From: Dryocosmus kuriphilus
Lineage: Eukaryota; Arthropoda; Insecta; Hymenoptera; Cynipidae
Reading direction: 5' to 3'
DNA length: 64,000 nucleotides
NCBI GenBank assembly: GCA_038277395.1
Contig: CM076189.1
Location: forward strand, 233,369,918 to 233,433,917
Part shown: one piece after another, positions 45,803-55,922 of the stretch
Position numbering within the stretch: the stretch's first letter is position 1
Layout: every line of letters begins with the position of its first letter
Notes under the pieces: model-generated
Database searches by the model: none
Told to the model about the DNA's origin: nothing
What the model saw: only the letters and a program-made list of their open reading frames with translations
Position numbers and translations under genes: made by a program

Positions 45803-47589
45803 TGTAACGAACCAGTTTATCAAATTCCAAATGTGTCCAATTGAAAAAGTTAGAATAATGTCTCGTCCGGTCGGAGAATTACAGATAAGAAAGAGATCGA
45901 AATCTAATGAGGAATTCAATCCCTTAATTTATTTGTGTGGGATCGTAAATCGCCTGTCCTCATCCGAGGATGAAATATGTCAAGTTGTAGGGAGATAAAT
46001 AAATTAGGAGATAGGAGTTTTGTAAAACTTTAGGTATATATTCTGTCAACCCCCGTTCGAATTTTAAAATTCGAGTCCCTTTCTTACAAGGAAAAATTCC
46101 TAAATATCTAATTACACTAGTTTAAAATTCATATTCTCGAATGCAAATCAGTATAATATATATAGACATGAATATTAAATTGTGGGGGAAAAGTTTACAC
46201 AAAAAGGGAACGATACTTCGTTCTCGCTTACCAATTTCCTAGTCTTTCTTACGTCTACCATTAGGAAGGAGATGGAGGAGCTCGATACTGATCCAATTCT
46301 TCCCTATTGGGCGGTAAAAACAATGATGCGTTGCATCAGCAACTCTAGTCCTTAGTGTAGCAATTCGTGGCGATTCACAATTCACTTATCACTAATAAGC
46401 CTCCCTTGCTCCGCATTCACTCACTGAGGTCACACGAGAATTGCACTAGTTGGCTTTGAACCGGAAAGATTGAGAGCAATGAAATCTCAACAATCTTTCC
46501 CTAGGAATTTTCCTATGATCCCGGTTTATAGTCTAAAGTTAGGGGTTCTTGCTCATTTTGAGATTTGAGCCCGGACCCGGAACTTTGGCGCTTTTGATTT
46601 TATTGGAATTTAGAGTCCGAAAATATACTAGGCACAGTAGAAGATAACTCACGGAGAATTTTCGACTCCGCAAAATTTGACGGTGTTACGGTAAAAACAA
46701 ATGGCAATTTTTCATTCCTCCTACCGGATTTACATAGACGACGGTCAAAGAGTCCGTCTCGGCGACCGTTTTTATTAAAAGGGGGAACCGACTATCAGAA
46801 GCGTGAGACTCACAATTTATTTTCAGCGATGAAACAAATTAACTCCGCACCATCCCAGTCCGCCACGGTTAACACGTACACCTTGTCACCTTCCTTTACT
46901 GCGCCAGCGATTGATAAATTAGAATAAGAGAGAAACGTAGAGATTACGCCGTGGACGAAGGATGCCAGATTATTTTCTTCGGCCAACCAAAGCAACCAAG
47001 TTAATGCTATAGCTAGCCAAATTACGGCTCAGCAAATAACAATAGCGTGGCAACCTTGTCTGAAAAATCGGGTGGAATTTTGAGAGGTTTTAACGTCTCT
47101 TGCTATTCCATCCGACTTTCAGGGTCCTTCGGGACAATTTTTTGGCATCCGTCGACCCTCGGAGTATGTAAAAGGCGTTCTTTCTATTTATTCACACTTC
47201 AACTTACGGAGAGATCGTGGCCACCCGACAGGAATGCGCGAATAGATTAACAACTTTTGAGAGACGGGCGTCGACTTGTCTAAATTAAAATTCAAAACGC
47301 GAGGCTTCTTCACCCGTAAAGAAGTTCGTCAGACTGCCCAGAGAACTGTGAGTGATGGATAATTATAGATGCCATATTGAGGGGTTAGGTGGGAAATTAT
47401 GAGGTGTCAGGAGGTTTGGAATGGCTAAGATTCAGGTTAGATTTTGCAAGACTCTGAGGGCAGGGAATTCATAGCCACTCTTTGACCTCCTTTGATTTGG
47501 TAATTGCAAAATTAATATTTCTTTCTGTTGTGCAAAGAAACAGGAATCCGCTGATTAGCGGCTTGCTAAATTGGAAATTCAACTTGCTA
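45803..47589 (-). repeat. 3' LTR of the errantivirus-like element
   Basis: Outer edge TGTAACG at 45803 is the start of identity with 62478. Identity to the other copy is confirmed to 47320, where the second copy leaves the window. The inner edge is uncertain; an ACA before a short pyrimidine tract near 47589 would pair with the TGTAAC outer end, but the true edge could lie further in. An AATAAA on the minus strand (45928-45933) may be the polyadenylation signal. Confidence 0.8.
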
Positions 47590-48615
47590 CATCTCTTAAC
47601 ATTTGGAAATGTTGTAGATTATATTTTTCAGTTCGATAAATTGAACATGTATTAAATATAACCTTAGAATTTTTAATATTGATTCATGTTTGTTGATTTC
47701 AATTTATTATTTTTTTATCTTGTCCAGCTGATCACGAATGTAGGTCAGTGTCTCAAGAGAAAAATGCGGAAGTATAAACTTGAGTACGGAAGGGGGTACG
47801 GGGGACGAACTGATTACGCTTCTACGAGCGGCCATCATGAATTTGAAAGACGATGCCCGTCTCATTCAGTCGAGGTGTTCGCATGTGATTTGTATTGCGC
47901 TGTATGCAATGCGAGTGCCACTCATATACCGAGACTCGTTTCTTTCTTATTTCTATTTACGTTATTCTTAAACATCCTTATTTTCTTAGTCTAATTTGAC
48001 ATTTATTATCTGGGATATCGAAGTTAGAACATATTGTTTGTTTCGTTAATTTTCTCCTGTCCTTTATTAATTATTTTTATATTTATTTATACCACTAGGA
48101 AAATTTAATTCATTTTTCGAGGTTTGCTCAATTATTTTATTACCGAGTGCCGAGTCGGCATCTCGGGTTACCGCTGCCTATGGCCTCAAGAAACATCGTT
48201 AACCTTTCGGATAAGTCTTTTTGCTTGCGACATTTTTTTGACCCAGTTTCGCAGGCAAGAATTATAAGAAATTAAATTTAATAAGAAAAATAAATAAAAT
48301 AAAGAAAGATGTCTCTTGAGGGCCCGCATGTAACAAACCACACCGGATTTTTTATAAACTCGTCCTCGACGTTTGGCTTGACCTTGAAAAATGAATTCAA
48401 TTTAACCTTACATTCTAATTTCATCGAGTGATTTTTTTTTTTTTTTTATTTTTATAATTCGTTTGCAAGAAGCAAGTTCGGTACATGATAGTTCGTCACT
48501 TTTTGATCTATTTAAACAGGTCGAAGGTCTTGAATGGGGAGCTGTATCTTCACTGGTGTCTTCATTGTTGAATTTTGAGTAGAATTTCGCGTGCTCGGCA
48601 TTGGTTGATCTATGT

Positions 48616-50493
48616 TTACACTGGTTGTGGTAAGTTCCGAGTCGATTTTGCCTCTCGTTTCCGGTACAGCGCTGATCGCTGGACCACGTAGGTCCTGATT
48701 GGTAGGTTGCAACTCCACAGCTTCCTGGCTCCTCTCGGTGTCTTTGAATTGTTTCTGTGCCGTGGGTTTTTTTTTCTGCAAGAGCAAAAGCCTAGGGCTA
48801 TTAGTCCTGTAGCTAATTTTGCGTGACAAAAATAACTCAGGATGCCGACAAGTACTAGCCCGAGTCCCAGATAAGATCCGTGAATAAGGTTGGAATGCAT
48901 GCTGCTAGTGTGCCTTTGAAGACTGATTTCGTTCAGTTGTACTTCCAGTTGGTCTAAAGTTTCCTCTCCCCTTTTGAACATGTCCTCATGTTCGATGATC
49001 CTGCTGGTATCATTTGCTGATATTGTAGGTGGACCGGGATGAATTAGTCGAGCGATTGTTGATGATATTTTGGCAAGGTTTAGGTGGACCTTGGGCTCGT
49101 AAATTATTTCGGTCTCTCCTCTTTTTTGGTATGTAGCTGACAATGTTATTTCTGGTGTTTTTAGGTAACACCCTGGGGCTAGTTGGAACAGCCCCATTTC
49201 TGGGAACGACACGTAAATATTGGATAAGAATGGGCATACTATCAGCCCTTCGATTCTGGTAGCTAGGGAGAATAGCCAAACGCCAAGAGTTTCCAAATAT
49301 GTCCAATCTGGTTTAGTGTTATACGAGATTTTGATGTTGCATTGTTTTAGAGCGTTTATTGATGGTTGTGCCAGTAACTGACTTTCGCAGCTTTCATGTT
49401 TTGCGGTTTCAAAAACTGGGTGGTGTAGCTGGCAAAGAAAATAATCTAGTTTTTTGCACAGCCCAATATCTTTTGGTTTTAACAATATATATGTCCTTTC
49501 CGATTCATCCATTGCTATGTGCGAGAAGTCAGATGAAATATATGCTCTTCCGTACCCCTTTTTTAATGCGGGTTGATTTACTAATAAAGGGTGGATTTTG
49601 TATAATGAATATTCTAATTGTTCCAAAAGAGGTATATCTAGTAGAACCTTCAATATTCCTTCGTCGTAAATAATGGTTATTGTAGCTACTGTGCCCAATT
49701 CTTCGACACTAACTTGTGGTCCTGAGATTGGAAAATCCATTCGGGGAGCGTGATCCTGGACATCCCTGAAGACAGGTTCTAGTTGCTGGGAGGTCAATAA
49801 CGATGGGTGGAGTTCTCCTTTTCTGGATGACTGAATCACAGATCTAATTCTGTTGGCAGATTGTATGTAATCGTCTAATCCAGCATCAATCATTTTAAGC
49901 AATTTATTTAGGGCATGAGTATAGTTGTACCCTTCGTAAAATTCATTTATATTATGTAAATTGTGGGCCACGTCGTGGAGTTCCTTATAGTATTGGTCCA
50001 GTAGTTTTTCATTCTTTTTGGCTCGTTCGTGTATGTCGTGTAGCTGAGCCTTCACCACATGAGTTTGTAACCCTACTAGATGCGAAATGTTGGCCTGGGC
50101 GTCATTCAACTCTCGTAGTTTGGTGTCTATGGCTCTTCCATCCTCATAGGTCATTAATCCTGCTACAGGGCCCACGATTCCACCTATGAAGCCCAGCATC
50201 GGTGTTGTTCTTCGCTGCCTCATAGATCGTGGTGTTTTAATATGATTGTTTGATCCGGCCAGGCGGCTTAATTCCTGGACTTCTCGATCTAGATCTTCTT
50301 GCAGATAGGTGGCTCTGCTTAATTTTGGATTTAAGTCGAATTCCTCAACTATCTGTCTGCACCGACCCAATTCCTTATACTCGCAAGGTTGAAGTAGGTT
50401 TTGGATCCTCTGAGTTAAGTTGTGCAAGGTCAGGTTAAGTTGATTTGAATCCAAAAATGTAGTTACTCGCCAGTTGCTTATTCCTCTCCTCAT
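48616..50493 (-). CDS. env: Envelope fusion glycoprotein (baculovirus F/errantivirus type), main part
   Basis: The frame encodes 625 codons of a class of envelope proteins shared by errantiviruses and baculovirus F proteins. A furin-type site RQRR (residues 92-95) is followed by a Gly-rich hydrophobic stretch (LGFIGGIVGPVAGLM) that would be the fusion peptide. A long heptad-rich region with few Gly or Pro follows (about 125-200). The ectodomain has scattered Cys. A membrane anchor (GLGLVLVGILSYFC and on) lies near residues 555-585, with a basic tail. The product would act at the cell surface in membrane fusion. The signal peptide lies in another frame upstream, with a break at a run of six G residues (50536-50541, plus strand). 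Confidence 0.88.
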   Translation of the reverse strand: MRRGISNWRVTTFLDSNQLNLTLHNLTQRIQNLLQPCEYKELGRCRQIVEEFDLNPKLSRATYLQEDLDREVQELSRLAGSNNHIKTPRSMRQRRTTPMLGFIGGIVGPVAGLMTYEDGRAIDTKLRELNDAQANISHLVGLQTHVVKAQLHDIHERAKKNEKLLDQYYKELHDVAHNLHNINEFYEGYNYTHALNKLLKMIDAGLDDYIQSANRIRSVIQSSRKGELHPSLLTSQQLEPVFRDVQDHAPRMDFPISGPQVSVEELGTVATITIIYDEGILKVLLDIPLLEQLEYSLYKIHPLLVNQPALKKGYGRAYISSDFSHIAMDESERTYILLKPKDIGLCKKLDYFLCQLHHPVFETAKHESCESQLLAQPSINALKQCNIKISYNTKPDWTYLETLGVWLFSLATRIEGLIVCPFLSNIYVSFPEMGLFQLAPGCYLKTPEITLSATYQKRGETEIIYEPKVHLNLAKISSTIARLIHPGPPTISANDTSRIIEHEDMFKRGEETLDQLEVQLNEISLQRHTSSMHSNLIHGSYLGLGLVLVGILSYFCHAKLATGLIALGFCSCRKKNPRHRNNSKTPRGARKLWSCNLPIRTYVVQRSALYRKREAKSTRNLPQPV

Positions 50494-50629
50494 GGCTCCC
50501 AGACGTTCGTAGTAGAGCCCCGTACTGGTATTGAAGGGGGGTGATTATATATCCCGGACCTTGAAGACCCTGATGAGCACACTGGACCCAAATTGATAGG
50601 AGTAAGAGGTAGATGACGTTCATCATCAT
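50435..50629 (-). CDS. env: Env N-terminal segment with signal peptide (separate frame)
   Basis: Starts at the first of three consecutive ATGs (50629) and opens MMMNVIYLLLLSIWVQCAHQ, a clear signal peptide with a likely cut after Ala/Cys. The frame overlaps the main env frame and runs out at 50435. The homopolymer at 50536-50541 marks where the reading should move between frames, so this copy of env is interrupted or the base count is an assembly error. Confidence 0.8.
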   Translation of the reverse strand: MMMNVIYLLLLSIWVQCAHQGLQGPGYIITPLQYQYGALLRTSGSHEERNKQLASNYIFGFKST

Positions 50630-50639
50630 TTTTTTTTTT

Positions 50640-52055
50640 GTAAAATTGGACCTGGAAAGAGACTAGTGTTACTTAGGGTCCTTTTTTTTTTTTTTTTTTT
50701 TTTTGTGGAAGTCGAAATTGGGTCCTTGGGTGAAATTCCACGTCCCTAGGGCGCAATCTCCACTTCGGCGCATTCATGTAATACAAAGGGGTAGATTATG
50801 GGTGCGTAATTTGAGGAAAAAACATTCTTTAAGAAAATAAAAAAAATATCCCTTTTGTTCCTCTTTAGCCATAGATAGGAGAATTTTGATTTCTTTTCAC
50901 CCATTTGTTTTCAATGGAAAAATAAAGTACCCAAAATCTGTCCCTTTGCTTCTCATGGCGCTTTTCATTCTTGTATTGGGTTTTATCCCTTTTTCAAAGC
51001 ATTCTCGGCCGAAATAGTTTTTCTACATTAGGAAGAATATTTACCGGATTCCTTAGGCTGGTTTGAAAAAGAAAAGAAAGAAAGAAAAAGTATAAAGATA
51101 AAATTTTTGTTAGCACAAGCCCGTGTGGAAATTACTCATGGCGCTGTACTGTCCCAGGCTAGACAGATTGTCTAGATTGATAACAATTAATCAATAATTA
51201 AATTAATAAATTACTTTTTATGGAATATTATTATTCCTAGAATTGACTTTTACCATTAATTAAAAAAAAAAAAAAAAAAATAAAAAAAAATTCCTTTTAA
51301 AAAAAAAAAAAAAAAGAAACGTTGAAATATGTTCCTAATTGTAATTCCTCAAAAGTATACTATTTTCTTCATTTCAGGATTATGAAAATAGAAAAAAAAT
51401 AAATCATTCAATCAAATTGAAAATTTTATCTACATGTTATCATTAATAGCTATTAGGTATATCATTTTGCTATGTAGTTCAAAATAAAAAAAAATTTGTT
51501 AAAGAATAGCTTGTAAAAATAAGTTTTTACTTATGTTTGGGCAATATTCATTTTCTTTTCATTTTAATCAATCAGTAAATTACATAAATTATTTATTTAA
51601 ACTTTTATCATATTTAAATAAATTATTTCTGTTAACATTATTATACTTTATAGAATTACTATAACCTTATAGATTTGATTCTAAGTTCAAACAGTCTTAC
51701 TATCTAGAATCTAGCTAAAATCTAGACACACTTTCTATATTCGAATTCGTAACGTACTCCTAGATAGAGCCAGGACTGGAAAAAGACCGAAGGAAGAAGA
51801 AAAGAAGAAAAAGAAAAAAAAAAAAAAGAAAGGTGACAAGTTCAATACCTAGCAAAACTAGATAATACTAGGACCATTCCAGTAAAGTATTCCGTGAATA
51901 GACGAGCGCGGCGAAGACAGGGCTGGCGCCAGCATGATCCTAGTCTGCCAGAAAATTATTCCACACGGGAGGGTGGTGCCTGGTCGCGCACGCGGCTAGA
52001 GATCCTATGCTTATGACGCACTAGCGCATTCATAGGCGGGTGTCTCAATTGCTTT
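50640..52055 (-). other. Non-coding spacer between integrase and env
   Basis: About 1.4 kb with long T and A runs (50683-50704, 51261-51315) and no open frame. In errantiviruses env is made from a spliced RNA, so this region may hold the splice acceptor on the minus strand; I cannot point to one. Confidence 0.5.
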
Positions 52056-52060
52056 CGCAT

Positions 52061-53340
52061 TTAGCATCGGACAATTAAAAGTTTGTCCGCGTGTTTGGAG
52101 AATCGTTCTCCCGTGTCGGTTTTGAGCCAAACATTATTGTTCGCCGTAAAGCCGGTGATGGTATAAGGTCCGTGGGCACGACTATCAAATTTGCCCTGCC
52201 TCACGTCCTTCTGTACATAAACCTTGTCTCCTATTTTGGCGTTAAGGGGGCGAGCTTTCCGATCATAGATGATTTTTGATTTTTGCTTGGCTTTTGATAG
52301 ATTGGTGGCGGCCAATTTTTGGATTTCATTTAAACGCACTATAAGATCTCTTAGATAAGTGCCATAAGTCTCGACTTCATCCCCTTGGGGAAAAGAGCTA
52401 GGCGTCCGAGCCATGCGACCAAAAACCAGCTCGTAGGGGGTAAAGTTGGTCGCTTCGTGCACCGATGTGTTATATGCAAACATGGCGAAGGGGAGTAATC
52501 GATCCCAATCATCATAGTTGTTTGCATAATGTTTAATATAATCGGTGAGAACTATATGACTCCTTTCCAGAGATCCATTCGTTTGTGGTCTATATCCTGA
52601 AGTCATAATCTGCTTGACTTGGAAAATCTTCTCTAGTCGTTTCATCAGCTCGCTGATAAAACTTCCTCCCCTATCTGTTAGAACACATCTTGGAGCACCA
52701 TACTGGGAGAAGAGATTTGTGGCCACAGCATGGGCAATGGTGGTAGTTCGTAAATCTGGAATTGCTATGGCTATGCAGTACTTACTGAAGTTGTCCTGCA
52801 TAGTCAAGATGTGACGATTTCCATTTGGGGTGGTAGGTAGTTTACCTACAGTGTCTAGTGAGACCTTGTCAAAGGGCCCGACTGGGGTGTCTGTTATAAT
52901 CATTGGCTCTCGGGTTCGCGCACGTACTAATTTTTGTTCAAGACAACTTTTGCATTGCCGAATATATTCGGTCACTTCATCGCGAAGTCCTGGCCAAGTA
53001 TAGCGCTCTCTTATTCGTAAATAGGTTTTAGTAATACCCTTGTGTCCTCCTATCAGACTACCGTGATATTCCGCGATAATTTGAAGGCGCAATTCTTTAG
53101 GAGGGACTTCTATTTTTCCATGGCAGAGAACTATATTGATGTTGGATTTCACACAGAGTTTTGTCAGAATTTCTGACATTTTATTTTGTGCCAGATTTCC
53201 TAACAAATCTCCTGAATTTGCCATGCGACAGTTGGTTTGTCCATCTCGTTCTAGGGCTTGAAGTAAATTCTGTAATCCTAGGGTCACATCCTTCCAGTTC
53301 ACGTTCTCGTCGTATCGGTGGTTTATGACAATGGAGTAAG
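52061..53340 (-). CDS. pol: Integrase (C-terminal part of Pol)
   Basis: Retroviral-type integrase with an HHCC zinc-binding domain (H80, H87, C117, C120 of the frame from 53302) and a DD35E core: D150 in KVSLDTVG, D210 in VLTDRGGSF, E246 in TNGSLERSH. C-terminal text (ARPLNAKIGDKVYVQ..FDSRAHGPYTI) is the SH3-like/GPY-F region usual for Gypsy integrases. The 53302 start is a GTG within an open frame that extends upstream past 53340, so integrase is not a separate gene. It is read in a different phase from the preceding frame and overlaps its end. Confidence 0.93.
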
Positions 53341-53342
53341 TT

Positions 53343-55922
53343 TTATATCGTCCATTCGAGGTGACTAAAACTTGTCCCTTTTTGGGTTTGCAGGATCTTA
53401 TATCCTGAAAAATCGAGGTGTTCAGTGGCGATTAGAAGTTTACTTATCGGATTGCTAGGCTCACAATCTTCAGAGATGAAATGAGCATAATTATCATGAC
53501 GATATGTTAAGGGTTCCTTCCAGGCATGGGTCACGCTGAGTTTAGGGGGTTGGAGAGTTTCTGGGCTGTTTATTTCTTTCATTGGAGACACGAGCAGTAC
53601 AATAGGACAATGATCACTTCCGAAAATTTCAGGTTTCATTAAGCAGTCCTTGACCATGCCCTTGGCCCTTTCTGAAATCAGAAAATAGTCCAATCTCCAA
53701 CCTATATTTTTTTTTCGATGATTCTTTGAGTACCTCCAGAATGTATATTGGTGAGCCTTATCTGGGTACAACAATCTAAAACAGTCCACGAATCCTTCTT
53801 TTAAAATTTCGGTCATGTTCTGCCGTTCCTGTAAGGTACATCCGGCGATATTCTTATTGAGTTCAGGTTGGGCTAAATCTATGTCCTTATGAGCGACATT
53901 TAGATCTCCGCAGATTATAACCGGTTTCATTTTGTCCAAGTCTTTAATAAACATTCTGAATCTCGAACTCCATTCGAGATGTTTATTCAACCTGCTCAAA
54001 TCTTCTCCGGAAAATGGGGCATAAATATTCACTACAAAATGAGTGTTATATTCTGCAGTAATTATCCTAGCCTCGACATCTAATTCTGGGTCATTCAACC
54101 CATAGAGGACCTTTTGAGGCTCTATTTTAGAGAGAAGTGCTACTCCACAATATCCTTTATCTCGACCTTCCAGGAAATAGTGAAAATAACTTTCCGGTTT
54201 GAATTTTTCGGGCAGATCCCGGAAGCAGCATTTTACCTCTTGTAATGCGATCACGTCAGGTTTTTCTTTCAACATTTGGTCAAATCCTCCATTTCTTATA
54301 ATGGCTCTAATCCCATTGACGTTCCAAGAGCAAATCGTCATTTCGCTAATCTCCATGGCTTCGTCACAGGGGTTCGATGTATCTGTTGACAATGGGGGAT
54401 CGACATAGGGTATAGAAATATCGATGCTGAGGTCGATCGGTGCCTTTCGATCAGTGTGAACTTCAGCCTTTTCAAATTTTCTTGGTCGATATATTTGTAA
54501 TTTTGTACCAGAACTTAGCACACTGTCTGTATTTTTCTCAGAGGTATCGGATGAGTAAGGTGTTGATATCGCTCCCTGTGGGAAGGTAGACACGGGTGTA
54601 GGGAACCATGATTTCCGAGGGGGTAGTTTTTCTTTTTCGGGAGATGGGTATTCCTCTAGTCCATCTCGAAATCGCACTATACTTCTCCGGGCCACACTGG
54701 GATTTTTTTTGTCATCGGGTGAGACTAAACTTTCGTTTTTCTCATGGTTTTTTTCTGATTCGGGCTCGGGGTTCGAGTCATTTTTTTCTTTTGTTTGCTG
54801 CTTTAAACTCTTTTCGTATTTCCGGAGGAGATTTTGGACTCTCTCTGAAAATGCACGATCATCATACTCGTTGCATGGATCGAGAGCCTTTAACTCTTCA
54901 AGGAGAACTTCGTCATCCTCTCCATCCGAAACATGGGTGCAAACTGGGCGTAACTCTTGGTCCATACCTTCATGGTCCCATAGCATTGATTCGGTTCCCA
55001 GTTCTGATGAACCCAGTCCACGCTGGTTAAGTGATTTGTTGAACTGAGAAAAGGATTTTCGCAGGTCTTCTTTTAGGGTAGACTTATCGAATTTATTTGA
55101 TACGTCTCGAGTCTCGCATTCGGATTCCGCCTCAGATTCTTCACTAGGAATTAGGGAAGAAGGCACGTTCACGATAGTTGGCTGAGAGTCAGGGGGTGGC
55201 TTATCTTTTTCTAGATCTTCTGATTCAGGGCCCGATATGGACACTTGCTTAGCTATGCCTTCTCGGGCTAGTAAATCAGCTGCTTCATTTCCCTCATTGC
55301 CTTGATGGCTAGGGACGTGATTCCATTCTATATCAAGCGGCTCCAGGGCTTGTTTAAGTTTTTCAAACTCGGCGCGATTTTGTACCGGTTTGTTATTGTA
55401 ATTTTTCCAATCATTATTTTCCCAATGGGGAATCCATTCTTGGGCACTTTTTATTAGAAATTTCGAATCGGTGTTTATACGTAGCTTTTTTATGCCAGAA
55501 TTTTGGGCTCTTTTTGCAGCCTCAATTGCGGCTTCAATTTCCGCTACGTTATTCGTTTGACGCCCTTTTACAGGTCGCGACACGTTCAGGGGGTGATTTG
55601 GCCCAAACCAGACTCCAATTCCTGCCCTGGATCCTTCGGCGCCGTTATAACTGCAGGCTCCATCTATGTATACGTCGGTGTAAGATTCCTGGGGTTGTCT
55701 AAACCAAGGAGCCTTTAGGGGTGCAATGCTCGAAGGGGCCTCCTTCGGTGAAGAGGTTTCTGGTTTCGAGAAATTTTGGGGAGGCAAGTCTGGTAGCACG
55801 CTGTGTGACTTTCTGAAAACAGGGGGATCAGAATATTCTCCTATATCGCTATCAGAGTCGGGCGCTTCCGATGATTGAGAAGCCTCGATGGGGAGTCGAT
55901 TTCGCGAGATTCCCTTCGTCGC
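53343..55922 (-). CDS. Pol middle part: captured RNase H1 plus AP endonuclease
   Basis: The open frame starts at 55922, inside the end of the RT frame and one phase back, so it is probably reached by frameshifting; the GTG at 55799 is just its first start-like codon. Numbered from 55799: residues 38-186 are a eukaryotic-type RNase H1 with D46, E87, D111, H165 and D175 all present. Residues 187-485 are an acidic, low-complexity linker. Residues 486-737 are an exonuclease III/APE1-type nuclease with N493, E521, Y593, D632, N634, D704, D729 and H730. The APE1-like NIAGCTLQER and IGWRLDYFLISE segments favour a cellular repair enzyme over a LINE endonuclease. The tail returns to Pol-like text before integrase. 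Confidence 0.93.
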   Translation of the reverse strand, partial: ATKGISRNRLPIEASQSSEAPDSDSDIGEYSDPPVFRKSHSVLPDLPPQNFSKPETSSPKEAPSSIAPLKAPWFRQPQESYTDVYIDGACSYNGAEGSRAGIGVWFGPNHPLNVSRPVKGRQTNNVAEIEAAIEAAKRAQNSGIKKLRINTDSKFLIKSAQEWIPHWENNDWKNYNNKPVQNRAEFEKLKQALEPLDIEWNHVPSHQGNEGNEAADLLAREGIAKQVSISGPESEDLEKDKPPPDSQPTIVNVPSSLIPSEESEAESECETRDVSNKFDKSTLKEDLRKSFSQFNKSLNQRGLGSSELGTESMLWDHEGMDQELRPVCTHVSDGEDDEVLLEELKALDPCNEYDDRAFSERVQNLLRKYEKSLKQQTKEKNDSNPEPESEKNHEKNESLVSPDDKKNPSVARRSIVRFRDGLEEYPSPEKEKLPPRKSWFPTPVSTFPQGAISTPYSSDTSEKNTDSVLSSGTKLQIYRPRKFEKAEVHTDRKAPIDLSIDISIPYVDPPLSTDTSNPCDEAMEISEMTICSWNVNGIRAIIRNGGFDQMLKEKPDVIALQEVKCCFRDLPEKFKPESYFHYFLEGRDKGYCGVALLSKIEPQKVLYGLNDPELDVEARIITAEYNTHFVVNIYAPFSGEDLSRLNKHLEWSSRFRMFIKDLDKMKPVIICGDLNVAHKDIDLAQPELNKNIAGCTLQERQNMTEILKEGFVDCFRLLYPDKAHQYTFWRYSKNHRKKNIGWRLDYFLISERAKGMVKDCLMKPEIFGSDHCPIVLLVSPMKEINSPETLQPPKLSVTHAWKEPLTYRHDNYAHFISEDCEPSNPISKLLIATEHLDFSGYKILQTQKGTSFSHLEWTI

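Noticed and set aside
54608..55047. Plus-strand frames of 112 and 140 codons
   Set aside because: They are antisense shadows of the RNase H1-endonuclease frame.
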